Shown here: positions 34,633-42,965 of the stretch, one piece after another | How positions within the stretch are numbered: the first letter of the stretch is position 1 | Layout of the letters: every line of letters begins with the position of its first letter | Assembly: GCF_014646255.1 (NCBI RefSeq) | Contig: NZ_BMNC01000009.1 | Coordinates: 62,001-126,000, forward strand | Length of the DNA stretch: 64,000 bases | Direction of reading: 5' to 3' | Source of the DNA: Lentzea pudingi | GTDB lineage: Bacteria > Actinomycetota > Actinomycetes > Mycobacteriales > Pseudonocardiaceae | Notes under the pieces: model-generated | Told to the model about the DNA's origin: nothing | The model's input: the letters and a program-made list of their open reading frames with translations, nothing else | Databases searched by the model: none | Made by a program: the position numbers and the translations under genes

Positions 34633-35619
34633 GTGGTGTCGCAACCCTCACGCCGCATCGTGCGTGGAGCTCTCGTAGCGACAGCAGCAGTTGTCGCGGC
34701 GGCACTCCCCACGGCGCCGGCCACCGCACAACCCAACGCCGCCGACGCGCTCAAGAAGTACAACGAGCTGTCCGAGCAGGCGTCCAAGCTCAACCAGGAC
34801 CACCTCAAGGCCCAGGACGACCTGAAGGCCAAGCAGGGTCAACTGGAAAAGGCCAAGGGCGACCTCACCGCCGCGCAGCAGGCCGAGGAGTCTCTCCGCG
34901 GGCAGGTCGACCTCCTCACCGAGGCCACCAACTCCGGCGCGAACTTCAGCCAGATCTCCGCGCTGCTGGTGAGCGACTCGCAGCAGGACTTCCTCAACCG
35001 CATGTCGGCCATCAACATCCTCGCGGCCGACAACGCGGACGCGCTGCAGAAGCTGACCGACGCCGTCAACGCGGCCGACGCGGCGACGAAGTCGGCCACC
35101 GAGGCGACCGAGGCGTCGAAGAAGCTCCTCGCCGAGATGGACCAGAAGAAGGCCGATCTCGACAAGCAGCTCGCCGAGGCGCAGAACCAGTACCGCTCGC
35201 TCAGCACCACGGTGAAGAACCAGCTGGCCGCGTCCGGCGACATGTCGAACATCTCGGTTCCGGCGGGTACCGCGGGCCGTGCCCTGCAGTTCGCGCTGGG
35301 CGAGCGCGGCAAGCCCTACGTCTACGGCTCCAACGGCCCGAACTCGTGGGACTGCTCCTCGCTGATCCAGGCCGCGTACCGCTCGGCGGGCGTCTCCATC
35401 GGCCGCACCAGCTACGCCCAGGCGGCCGCCGGTCGTCCGGTGAGCCGCAGCGAGGTCAAGGCCGGCGACATCCTGGTCTACTACTCCAGCCAGTCCCACG
35501 TGGCGATGGCGGTGGACGGCATTCGCGCCGTGCACGCGTCGACCGAGGGCGTGCCGGTGAGGATCGCCGACATCGACTCGATCGGCCCGGTCACGGCCAT
35601 CCGCCGCATCGAGGGCTGA
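34633..35619 (+). CDS. Secreted NlpC/P60 peptidoglycan endopeptidase (second of a tandem pair)
   Basis: A 328-aa paralogue of the preceding gene with the same order: signal peptide, coiled coil (D-L-K-A-K-Q-G-Q-L-E-K-A-K), then NlpC/P60 domain with S-W-D-C-S-S-L, S-H-V-A-M-A and V-H-A-S-T-E-G. GTG 34633 follows AGGAGG; GTG 34636 is an alternative. A 34-base stretch around the last motif is identical in the two genes. A strong terminator follows. It lies 222 bases after the first copy and probably has its own promoter. Confidence 0.9.
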   Translation: MVSQPSRRIVRGALVATAAVVAAALPTAPATAQPNAADALKKYNELSEQASKLNQDHLKAQDDLKAKQGQLEKAKGDLTAAQQAEESLRGQVDLLTEATNSGANFSQISALLVSDSQQDFLNRMSAINILAADNADALQKLTDAVNAADAATKSATEATEASKKLLAEMDQKKADLDKQLAEAQNQYRSLSTTVKNQLAASGDMSNISVPAGTAGRALQFALGERGKPYVYGSNGPNSWDCSSLIQAAYRSAGVSIGRTSYAQAAAGRPVSRSEVKAGDILVYYSSQSHVAMAVDGIRAVHASTEGVPVRIADIDSIGPVTAIRRIEG

Positions 35620-35635
35620 TCTCCTGCTCGTGCTG

Positions 35636-35668
35636 AACGCCTCCTGCCTGCGGGCAGGGGGCGTTTTT
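35636..35668 (+). terminator. Rho-independent terminator after the NlpC/P60 pair
   Basis: A 13-bp stem with one mismatch (AACGCCTCCTGCC against GGCAGGGGGCGTT), a TGCG loop and a run of five T. It lies 17 bases after the stop codon. Confidence 0.85.
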
Positions 35669-35783
35669 CACTCCCTCGGGTGCACGTGCGCTCCTGGCCC
35701 GGCGAGACGGTGGCGCCTTGGCTAGTTTGCGCTTCGGGCGCCGCCGGTTCGGGCGGCCGTCATCGTCCGAAGTGGAGCTTTGC

Positions 35784-36347
35784 GTGGACACCTTGCAAGC
35801 CGGGCAGGAACTCACCCGCGGCCAGCAGCTGACGAGCGCCAACGGGTACATGCTGACCCTGCAGTCCGACGGCAACCTCGTCCTGTCGGAGAACACCGGC
35901 ACGGTGTGGGCCAGCGGCACCGACGGCAAGGGCGCGGTGCGTGCGGCGCTGCAGGCCGACGGCAACTTCGTGCTCTACACGAGCGAGGACAACGCCGTGT
36001 GGTCCACCGGCACCCAGGGCAACGAGGGCTCGCGCCTGGTCCTGCAGGACGACAGGAACCTGGTCGTCTTCGGCAGCGACGGCGGCGCCCGCTGGGCGTC
36101 CAACACCAACACCGACTCGCCGCAGGCCACCCCCGAGGCAGCCGCTCCGGCGCCCGTGGTCGAGGAGGCCCCGGCCGCACCCGCCGCCCCGGCCGTGCGG
36201 ACCTACTCCGTCGAGGGCGGCGACTCGCTCTGGGCGATCGCCGAGCGCTTCTACGGCGACGGCAACCGGTACATGGAGATCGCGAACGCCAACGGCATCG
36301 CGAACCCGGACCTCATCCACCCCGGTCAGGTGCTGACCATCCCCTGA
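35784..36347 (+). CDS. Bulb-type (mannose-binding-like) lectin fused to a LysM domain
   Basis: A 187-aa protein. Residues ~5-110 contain repeated strands of the B-lectin fold: L-Q-S-D-G-N-L-V-L, L-Q-A-D-G-N-F-V-L-Y and L-Q-D-D-R-N-L-V-V-F. These match or vary the Q-x-D-x-N-x-V-x-Y mannose site. After an Ala/Pro linker, a LysM domain reads Y-S-V-E-G-G-D-S-L-W-A-I-A through N-P-D-L-I-H-P-G-Q-V-L. GTG 35784 follows GGAG at the right spacing. No signal peptide is seen with this start, so the export route is unclear, although both domains bind surface glycans. Confidence 0.85.
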   Translation: MDTLQAGQELTRGQQLTSANGYMLTLQSDGNLVLSENTGTVWASGTDGKGAVRAALQADGNFVLYTSEDNAVWSTGTQGNEGSRLVLQDDRNLVVFGSDGGARWASNTNTDSPQATPEAAAPAPVVEEAPAAPAAPAVRTYSVEGGDSLWAIAERFYGDGNRYMEIANANGIANPDLIHPGQVLTIP

Positions 36348-36363
36348 TCTCGGGGTGCTCACC

Positions 36364-36407
36364 GGAACGGGCCGGGCTCCTCGTCGCTGAGGAGCCCGGC
36401 CCGTTCC
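36364..36407. terminator. Strong inverted repeat, likely bidirectional terminator
   Basis: A perfect 19-bp stem (arms 36364-36382 and 36389-36407) with a six-base GTCGCT loop. It lies between the convergent lectin/LysM and HesB-like genes. There is no T-run, common for actinomycete terminators. Confidence 0.7.
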
Positions 36408-36439
36408 GCATGCCGGGGTCCGGCCGAGCGTTCGCGGTC

Positions 36440-36739
36440 TCAGCCGGGCTGGTCCTGCCGCGCGATCGCGAAGGCCGGGTTGCCCTCGGCGTCCTGACGC
36501 ACGTCGAGGACCTTGTCCTCCAGGTACTGCGCGGCCGCCGGCTCCAGGAGAACCTTGGCGCCCGCCGGGGCGGCCACCACCTCGTCGCCGTCGACGGCCT
36601 CGCTGAGCGACAGTTCCAGCGCCTGGCTCTCCTGCTCGGTGGCCAGGGCGAAACGCAGGCCGATGTCTTCCGTGGTGCCTTCTGTCTGCGACGTCAGCTC
36701 GTTGATGACCTCGGCGGCCATCGGCGTCACTTCGAGCAT
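36440..36739 (-). CDS. HesB/IscA-like protein lacking cysteines
   Basis: A 99-aa protein with the IscA/HesB fold pattern: V-T-P-M-A-A-E-V-I-N-E-L-T at the start, I-G-L-R-F-A-L, L-E-L-S-L-S-E-A-V-D-G-D-E-V-V, V-L-L-E-P-A-A-A-Q-Y-L-E-D-K-V-L-D. True IscA proteins use three conserved Cys to hold iron or an Fe-S cluster; this one has none. It therefore cannot be a classical Fe-S carrier. Similar Cys-less proteins are common in actinomycetes and have no assigned role. Confidence 0.75.
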   Translation of the reverse strand: MLEVTPMAAEVINELTSQTEGTTEDIGLRFALATEQESQALELSLSEAVDGDEVVAAPAGAKVLLEPAAAQYLEDKVLDVRQDAEGNPAFAIARQDQPG

Positions 36740-37041
36740 GTCGGCCCCTCACATCGGAAACAAGAAACTCGTCCGGTGTTCCCGAGGTGGGCGGGTTTCA
36801 ACCGCTGTGGGGTGAAGTCGCAGGTAGAACGCCCGGTGGCGGGCGAAAAGCCGGGAATCGGGCCGAGCTCACGGGCCGCAGGCGGAACTGCCGAGCCCAC
36901 AAGCCGCAGGCGACGTCAGCCTCGAGCCCCGAACCGGCACCGGCCTGCCCCCTTGACGCGACAGACGCGATCTCACGACACCACGCCCCTCCAGCACAGA
37001 GACGCCGTCGGCGCGGGCGCTCCCCCAGTACAACCGCCTCC
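36740..37041. other. Intergenic region
   Basis: About 300 bases between two minus-strand genes. It should hold the promoter of the HesB-like gene. No convincing small gene, repeat or RNA was seen. Confidence 0.4.
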
Positions 37042-37686
37042 CTAGGCGACGCGGTGCGCGGGCCGCGACACCTCGTTCCGCACGTGCCCGCAGGCCGAGC
37101 ACACCCGCGGCACCGGGATGATCTCCGCGACCAGCCGCCACGAGTCGGCGAACGACGGCACCTCCTGCCCCGGCACAAGCAGGCTGTCGAGCACCTCCTG
37201 GCGGCGGCGCCCCTTCTCGCGGCTGCGCTCCACCGGGTCGCGCCGGTGGGCCAGCGCCCGGGTCTCCGCACGCGCCTGCCGCCCTTCCGACGACAGGCCT
37301 GTGCCGCGGCGCGGGGCGTTCAGCGCGGCGTTGCGGCGGTTCACGCGGTACCACTCGCCCAGGGTGACGCCCTGGAGTGGGGGCTTGGCGAGGGCGGCTC
37401 CGTCGGCCGTCCAGGTGCGCAGGCGGGCGCGCAGGAACTCGTGCGCCACCTGCGCGCGGGAACGGGGGCGGCCCTGGCGGGTGCCGTCCGGCTTCTTGTC
37501 GATGGCCACGAGCAGGGCGTCGACGCTCCAGCCCGCCTTGAACCACGGCTCGAGCAGGCGCCGCACCCAGCGGCGGTCGGCGTCGGCCCAGGACGCGCGC
37601 ACGCACAGGGACTCGACGGCGACGTCCACGTCCGAGTTGGTGGACGGCACCACGCGGCCTGGCCAGCGGTTGGGTTCGATCTGCAT
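37042..37686 (-). CDS. Hypothetical actinomycete protein
   Basis: A 214-aa protein, not assigned to a family. The N-terminal third is helical (S-L-C-V-R-A-S-W-A-D-A-D-R-R-W-V-R-R-L-L-E-P-W-F) and looks like a DNA- or RNA-binding helical bundle. The middle is strongly basic (R-Q-G-R-P-R-S-R-A-Q, H-R-R-D-P-V-E-R-S-R-E-K-G-R-R-R). The C-terminus has one C-S-A-C-G-H-V-R motif. AGGAGGT precedes ATG 37686. The basic charge suggests nucleic-acid binding (inference). Confidence 0.6.
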   Translation of the reverse strand: MQIEPNRWPGRVVPSTNSDVDVAVESLCVRASWADADRRWVRRLLEPWFKAGWSVDALLVAIDKKPDGTRQGRPRSRAQVAHEFLRARLRTWTADGAALAKPPLQGVTLGEWYRVNRRNAALNAPRRGTGLSSEGRQARAETRALAHRRDPVERSREKGRRRQEVLDSLLVPGQEVPSFADSWRLVAEIIPVPRVCSACGHVRNEVSRPAHRVA

Positions 37687-37862
37687 CGGAAACTGACCTC
37701 CTCTAGCACGCACACGAACACCTGTTCGACATGCTGCCACGGGGGTCTGACAAAAAATGAACCTCCAGCCGCTGACCAGGCAGAACTCACCCGTTCAGCA
37801 GAGCGCCGTCCGTCACCCACAAGCCTCGTGCAGCGCCTCCACACGACCGCTAACCTGCGCAA

Positions 37863-38564
37863 ATGACGCACCACGAGCCTCACGACGAGGTCACCGGCGA
37901 TCGGATGAACTGGCTCCGGGCGGGCGTCCTCGGCGCGAACGACGGCATCGTGTCGACCGCCAGCCTCGTGGTGGGTGTCGCCGGTGCCACCACGGACCGC
38001 GCCCAGATCCTCGTGGCGGGCCTCGCGGGCCTCTTCGCGGGTGCGATGTCCATGGCGAGCGGTGAGTACGTGTCCGTCAGCAGCCAGCGCGACGCCGAGC
38101 GCGCCCTCCTCGCCAAGGAACGGCAGGAGCTCCGGGACATGCCCGAGGAGGAGCTCGAAGAGCTCAAGGAGATCTACGAGGGCAAGGGCCTCGACGAGGA
38201 GACGGCGGAGGAGGTCGCGAGGCAGCTCACCGAGCACGACGCGCTGGGCGCGCACGCGGAGGCCGAGCTGCACATCGACCCGGACGAGCTGACGAACCCG
38301 TGGGGCGCCGCCATCGCGAGCTTCATCTCGTTCACGATCGGCGCGCTCCTCCCCCTGGCCGCGATCGCGTACACCCCGACCAGCCTCCGCGTGCCGGTCA
38401 CGGTCCTCGCCGCCGTCCTCACCCTCGCCCTGACCGGTTTCATCAGCGCGAAGCTCAGCGGCGCGGGCAAACGCCGGGCGGTCGTGCGCAACGTCGCGGG
38501 CGGCCTGATCGCCATGGGCGTGACGTACGCGATCGGCTCGCTGGTGGGTCAAAGCATCGGATAG
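37863..38564 (+). CDS. VIT1/CCC1-family transporter
   Basis: A 233-aa membrane protein. The N-terminal block G-A-N-D-G-I-V-S-T-A-S-L-V-V-G-V and the A-M-S-M-A-S-G-E-Y-V-S-V segment are family signatures. An acidic, helical cytoplasmic segment (residues ~80-145, Glu-rich) corresponds to the metal-binding domain of VIT1. Three hydrophobic segments follow. It probably moves Fe(II) or Mn(II). It is followed 25 bases later by a small DUF5709 gene. Confidence 0.9.
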   Translation: MTHHEPHDEVTGDRMNWLRAGVLGANDGIVSTASLVVGVAGATTDRAQILVAGLAGLFAGAMSMASGEYVSVSSQRDAERALLAKERQELRDMPEEELEELKEIYEGKGLDEETAEEVARQLTEHDALGAHAEAELHIDPDELTNPWGAAIASFISFTIGALLPLAAIAYTPTSLRVPVTVLAAVLTLALTGFISAKLSGAGKRRAVVRNVAGGLIAMGVTYAIGSLVGQSIG

Positions 38565-38589
38565 GGCAGAACTGGGTATTGCCACGGAC

Positions 38590-38808
38590 ATGAGCGAAGA
38601 ACGCGGCGCCTACGTCCCGCAGGACAGCGACAGCTTCGAGGCCCTCGACGAGGACAACCTGCAGCACGACCCGTTGGAGACCGAGCCGGAGGAGGGCTGG
38701 TCCGGGGTCACCAAGTACGGGATGACCGAGTACGAGCAGGCGCACCCGCGACCGCTCGATGAACGCCTCAAAGAAGAGCGCAGCGATGTCGGCGAGACGG
38801 GTGCATGA
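38590..38808 (+). CDS. DUF5709-like small acidic protein
   Basis: A 72-aa, strongly acidic protein with E-A-L-D-E-D-N-L-Q-H-D-P-L-E-T in the middle and R-P-L-D-E-R-L-K-E-E near the end, the pattern of actinobacterial DUF5709 proteins. The function is unknown. It may be co-transcribed with the transporter in front of it. Confidence 0.75.
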   Translation: MSEERGAYVPQDSDSFEALDEDNLQHDPLETEPEEGWSGVTKYGMTEYEQAHPRPLDERLKEERSDVGETGA

Positions 38809-38815
38809 TCGTCAT

Positions 38816-39493
38816 ATGAGCCTCGGCATCCCGGAGAAGATCACCGCGTTGCTCTTCGACCTCGACGGCGTGCTCACCAGCACCGCCGTGCTGCACCGGC
38901 AGGCGTGGCGGCAGACGTTCGAAGCCATGGGCCAGCCGTTCAGCGAACAGGACTACCTGGCGTACGTGGACGGCAAACCGCGCTACGACGGCGTCCGCAG
39001 CTTCCTCACCTCACGCGGCCTCACGCCGTCGGAGGACGAGGTCCGGCGCATCGGCGACCAGAAGAACGACCTGGTCAACACCATCATCGACGAACAGGGC
39101 ATCACCCCGTACCCCGCGTCGGTCCAGTACGTCCAGGCGGCGAAGGAGGCCGGTCTGCCGATCGGCGTCGTCACGTCGTCGGCCAACGCCATGCGCGTGC
39201 TGCGGGCGGGCAACCTGCTGGACTACGTCGACGCGCTGGTGGACGGCAACGTCATCATCGCGTCGAACCTCCGGGGCAAACCGGCCCCGGACTCGTTCAT
39301 CGAGGGTGCCCGGCGACTCAAGACGGCACCCGAGCACGCCGCGGTCTTCGAGGACGCGCTCGCGGGCGTGAAGGCGGGTCACGACGGCGGCTTCGGGTTC
39401 GTCGTCGGGGTCGACCGCGGTCACCAGGCGGACGCGCTCAAGGCAGGCGGCGCCGACGTGGTCGTCGACGAGCTCGACGAGCTGCTCTCATGA
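38816..39493 (+). CDS. HAD-family beta-phosphoglucomutase-like phosphatase
   Basis: A 225-aa HAD protein. Motif I is F-D-L-D-G-V-L-T-S-T, motif II V-V-T-S-S-A-N, the Lys of motif III is in R-G-K-P-A-P-D, and motif IV is E-D-A-L-A-G-V-K-A-G. It has an N-terminal helical cap, as in beta-phosphoglucomutases. ATG 38816 (M-S-L-G-I-P-E-K) places motif I at the usual distance. Its stop overlaps the phosphorylase start as ATGA. The pair forms a pathway: phosphorylase releases beta-glucose 1-phosphate and this enzyme turns it into glucose 6-phosphate. Confidence 0.9.
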   Translation: MSLGIPEKITALLFDLDGVLTSTAVLHRQAWRQTFEAMGQPFSEQDYLAYVDGKPRYDGVRSFLTSRGLTPSEDEVRRIGDQKNDLVNTIIDEQGITPYPASVQYVQAAKEAGLPIGVVTSSANAMRVLRAGNLLDYVDALVDGNVIIASNLRGKPAPDSFIEGARRLKTAPEHAAVFEDALAGVKAGHDGGFGFVVGVDRGHQADALKAGGADVVVDELDELLS

Positions 39494-41823
39494 GCTACGC
39501 CGTCGAACCGTGGCAGCTGCGCTGGCAGGGCCTGTCGGTGGACCACCTGCACCAGACCGAGTCGACGTTCGCGCTGTCCAACGGCCACATCGGCCTGCGC
39601 GGCACGCTCGACGAGGGTGAGCCGCGCGGTCTGCCCGGCACGTACCTCAACGGTTTCTACGAGGAGCACGAGCTGCCGTACGGGGAGGGCGGCTACGGCT
39701 ACCCCGAGGCGGGTCAGACCGTCGTCAACGTCACCGACGGCAAGATCATCCGGTTGCTGGTCGAGGACGAGCCGCTGGACATGCGGTACGGCGAAGCGAT
39801 CGAGCACGAACGCACGCTCGACTTCCGCACCGGAACGCTGCGCCGCCGCACGGTCTGGGAGTCGCCGACGGGCCGGCGTGTGACCGTGCGCAGCGAACGG
39901 CTCGTGTCGTTCTCACAGCGGGCGGTCGCCGCGATCCGCTACGAGGTCGAGCCGGAGGACGACCTGCAGCTGGTCGTGCAGTCGGACCTGCTGGCCAACG
40001 AGCCGACCAAGAGCCGCAGCAACGATCCCCGCGTCGCCGCCGCGCTGGACTCACCGCTGGTCAACGACTTCACGATGGCAGAGAAGTCGCGGGCCGTGCT
40101 GTGCCACCGCACCAAGGTGTCCGACCTGCGCATGGCCGCCGCGATGGACCACGAGGTCTCGGTCACCCCGTCGGACAACGACCTGCACGACGGGCCGCGC
40201 ACGGAGATCCGGGCGGAGGACGACCTGGCCCGCTTCACCGCGGCCGTCGACGTGCCCGCGGGCGGGCGCCTCCAGCTCACCAAGTACCTCGCCTACGGCT
40301 GGTCGGGGCAGCGGTCGACCCCGGCGTTGCGGGCCCAGGTGGAGGCCGCGCTGGCGGGAGCCTGCCAGACCGGCTGGGACGGGTTGCTGGCGGAGCAGAA
40401 GGCGTTCCTGGAGGACTTCTGGGAGGTCGCCGACATCGAGATCGACGGCGACGACGAGCTGCAGCAGGCGATCAGGTTCGCGTTGTTCCACATCCTGCAG
40501 GCCGGGGCCAGGGGCGAGACGCGGGCCATCCCCGGCAAGGGCCTCACCGGGCCCGGCTACGACGGTCACGCGTTCTGGGACACCGAGATGTTCGTGCTGC
40601 CGGTGCTCACCTACACGGTTCCGGACGCCGCCCGTGACGCGCTGCGATGGCGTCACTCCACTTTGGACAAGGCCCGCGAACGCGCGAAGGTTCTGGGGCT
40701 CAAGGGTGCCGCTTTCCCGTGGCGTTCGATCAACGGCGCCGAGTGCAGCGCCTACTGGCCCGCGGGCACGGCCGCGTTCCACGTGTCGGGCGACGTCGCG
40801 TACGCCGTGCAGCAGTACCTGAACGCCACGAACGACGAGGACTTCGACCGCGACCAGGCGACCGAGATCCTCGTGGAGACCGCTCGGCTGTGGCTGTCGC
40901 TGGGCCACCACGACCCGCACGACGGGTTCCGCATCGACGGCGTGACGGGCCCGGACGAGTACTCGGCGATCGTCGACAACAACGTCTACACCAACCTGAT
41001 CGCCCAGCAGAACCTGTGGGCGGCAGCGGACGCCGCTGAGCGCAACCCGTGTGACGTCACGGAAGAAGAGATCGCGACCTGGCGCAGGGCCGCGGACGCG
41101 ATGTCGATCCCGTACGACGAGATGCTGCAGGTGCACCCGCAGGCGGACAACTTCACCAAGCACGCGGAGTGGGACTTCGAGAACACCCCGGAGGAGAAGT
41201 ACCCGCTGCTGCTGCACTTCCCGTACTTCGACCTCTACCGCAAGCAGGTCATCAAGCAGGCCGACCTGGTGCTCGCGATGCACGTGCGCGGTGACGCGTT
41301 CACCGACGAGGAGAAGGTCCGCAACTTCGCGTACTACGAGGCACGGACGGTGCGCGACTCGTCGTTGTCCGCGGGCACGCAGGCGGTGCTGGCGGCTGAG
41401 GTCGGGCACCTCGGGCTGGCCTACGACTACCTCGTCGAGGCGGCGTTCACCGATCTCCACGACCTGCACGAGAACGTCACGAACGGCCTGCACATGGCGT
41501 CCCTGGCGGGCGCGTGGACGGCGTTGGTGGCGGGGTTCGGCGGAATGCGTGACCACGGCGGCGAGCTCACGTTCGCTCCGCGGCTGCCGGAGCAGCTGAG
41601 CCGGTTCTCGTTCCGGATGTCCTTCCAGGGCACGAGGATCGGCGTGGAGGTGCGGGAGAACGAGGCGGTCTACCGGATCGTGGACGGCACGGAGCTGACC
41701 ACGAGGCACCACGGGGAGCCGATCACGATCAGGAAGGACGCCCCGGTGACCATGCCGATCCCGAAGGCTCCCGACGTCGAGCGACCGAAGTCGCCGTTCG
41801 GCCGGGAGCCGCGCAGGCGTTAG
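39490..41823 (+). CDS. GH65 disaccharide phosphorylase (maltose/trehalose/kojibiose type)
   Basis: A 777-aa protein with the GH65 layout: N-terminal beta-sandwich (S-N-G-H-I-G-L-R-G-T), central alpha/alpha barrel and C-terminal beta domain. The general acid Glu lies in G-V-T-G-P-D-E-Y-S, near residue 490. The sugar-binding segment G-H-A-F-W-D-T-E-M-F and the K-Q-A-D-L-V-L-A-M phosphate-side block are present. It is coupled to the beta-phosphoglucomutase gene, which fits an inverting phosphorylase. Which alpha-glucoside is used cannot be told. Confidence 0.92.
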   Translation: MSYAVEPWQLRWQGLSVDHLHQTESTFALSNGHIGLRGTLDEGEPRGLPGTYLNGFYEEHELPYGEGGYGYPEAGQTVVNVTDGKIIRLLVEDEPLDMRYGEAIEHERTLDFRTGTLRRRTVWESPTGRRVTVRSERLVSFSQRAVAAIRYEVEPEDDLQLVVQSDLLANEPTKSRSNDPRVAAALDSPLVNDFTMAEKSRAVLCHRTKVSDLRMAAAMDHEVSVTPSDNDLHDGPRTEIRAEDDLARFTAAVDVPAGGRLQLTKYLAYGWSGQRSTPALRAQVEAALAGACQTGWDGLLAEQKAFLEDFWEVADIEIDGDDELQQAIRFALFHILQAGARGETRAIPGKGLTGPGYDGHAFWDTEMFVLPVLTYTVPDAARDALRWRHSTLDKARERAKVLGLKGAAFPWRSINGAECSAYWPAGTAAFHVSGDVAYAVQQYLNATNDEDFDRDQATEILVETARLWLSLGHHDPHDGFRIDGVTGPDEYSAIVDNNVYTNLIAQQNLWAAADAAERNPCDVTEEEIATWRRAADAMSIPYDEMLQVHPQADNFTKHAEWDFENTPEEKYPLLLHFPYFDLYRKQVIKQADLVLAMHVRGDAFTDEEKVRNFAYYEARTVRDSSLSAGTQAVLAAEVGHLGLAYDYLVEAAFTDLHDLHENVTNGLHMASLAGAWTALVAGFGGMRDHGGELTFAPRLPEQLSRFSFRMSFQGTRIGVEVRENEAVYRIVDGTELTTRHHGEPITIRKDAPVTMPIPKAPDVERPKSPFGREPRRR

Positions 41824-42155
41824 GCGAGTCGGGAGACCTGGTAGTGCGCGATCAGGTCTCCCTTCACGAGCACGCTCAGGTACACGTTGATCGTCGGCCG
41901 GTCGGCGAACGAGAAATCGACGTTCACATAGCCGAGAACGAGATCGTCGGCCAGCCTTCTTGTTTCCAGCACCTTGTACTCGGCTTTCAGCCCAATGGGC
42001 TGGGAATCGTAGTACTCGGCGACCGCGGCCCTTCCCACACCATAGGGGTGGAGGCCCTGGAAAATGGCGTCCTCGGTGAAGACGGCCGCCACGCGCTCCG
42101 GTTCGTGCGCGTCGACGGCGTCCTTCCACCGGTCCATGACGTTCTCGATGACCAT
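41820..42155 (-). CDS. SnoaL/NTF2-like protein
   Basis: A 111-aa NTF2-fold protein of the SgcJ/SnoaL kind: M-D-R-W-K-D-A-V-D-A-H-E-P-E-R-V-A-A-V-F-T-E-D-A at the start, then Y-Y-D-S-Q-P and a final beta sheet ending H-Y-Q-V-S-R-L. Members are small cyclases, isomerases or binding proteins. It starts one base after the stop of the SDR gene, so the two form an operon and may act on the same compound. Confidence 0.8.
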   Translation of the reverse strand: MVIENVMDRWKDAVDAHEPERVAAVFTEDAIFQGLHPYGVGRAAVAEYYDSQPIGLKAEYKVLETRRLADDLVLGYVNVDFSFADRPTINVYLSVLVKGDLIAHYQVSRLA

Positions 42156-42156
42156 G

Positions 42157-42858
42157 TCAGTGCCCCGCGCTCTGGCCGCCGTCGACGTGCAGGATCTCGC
42201 CCGTGACGAAGCCGGCCTGTTCCAGGAAGGTGATCGCGTCGACCACCTCGGAGATCTCGCCGATGCGGCCGGCGGGGTGCAACCCGGCGAGCGCCTCGTG
42301 GGTCTCCGGGGCGTGCATCGGCGTCTTGATGATGCCGAGCGCGACCGTGTTGAAGCGGATGTTCCGCGCCGCGTACTCGACCGCGAGCGACTTCGTGACG
42401 GCGTTCAGACCGCCCTTGGTCAGCGACGCGAGGGCGGACGGCACCGCCGACAGCGCGTGGTCGACGAGGCTCGTGGACACGTTCACGACGTGACCGCCCC
42501 CGGTCTCCATCGCCTTGACGGCGCTGCGCGTGATGTCGAAGAACCCGACGAGGTTGGTGCCGGTGACGTCTGCGAAGTCCTCGTCGGTGTACTCCGTGAA
42601 CGGCTTGGCGACGAAGATGCCGGCGTTGTTGACGAGAGCGTCGACGCGGCCGAACCGCGCCAGCGCCTCCTCGACGACCCGCGCGCCCTCACCGGGCTTC
42701 GAGAGGTCGGCGCGGATCGCGAGCACCTCGGGGTCGTCGGAAGCGCCGATGGAACGCGACACCGCGACAACCGAATAACCGAGCTTGCGATAGGCGGGAA
42801 CGAGTGCCGCGCCAATTCCCTGCGACGCTCCCGTGACGATTGCCACCTTGCTGGTCAT
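42157..42858 (-). CDS. Short-chain dehydrogenase/reductase with replaced catalytic Tyr
   Basis: A 233-aa SDR. The nucleotide-binding motif is T-G-A-S-Q-G-I-G, then N-N-A-G, and the catalytic Ser in N-V-S-T-S. The usual Y-x-x-x-K is S-A-L-A-S-L-T-K here, so the Lys is kept but Ala stands where Tyr should be. Either the enzyme uses another residue or it has lost oxidoreductase activity. The C-terminal L-H-V-D-G-G is typical. It is the first gene of a pair with the NTF2-like protein and lies downstream of the LysR remnant. Confidence 0.88.
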   Translation of the reverse strand: MTSKVAIVTGASQGIGAALVPAYRKLGYSVVAVSRSIGASDDPEVLAIRADLSKPGEGARVVEEALARFGRVDALVNNAGIFVAKPFTEYTDEDFADVTGTNLVGFFDITRSAVKAMETGGGHVVNVSTSLVDHALSAVPSALASLTKGGLNAVTKSLAVEYAARNIRFNTVALGIIKTPMHAPETHEALAGLHPAGRIGEISEVVDAITFLEQAGFVTGEILHVDGGQSAGH

Positions 42859-42965
42859 TTTCTTGCTCGCTTTCGAAGGAGGAGTAGCTGTTCTGACAGC
42901 CACAACAGCGCACTCCCGCTTCTGATTTCGCGGAATTGCGACCCCTTTCCTCCCTCGTGGGAGGC

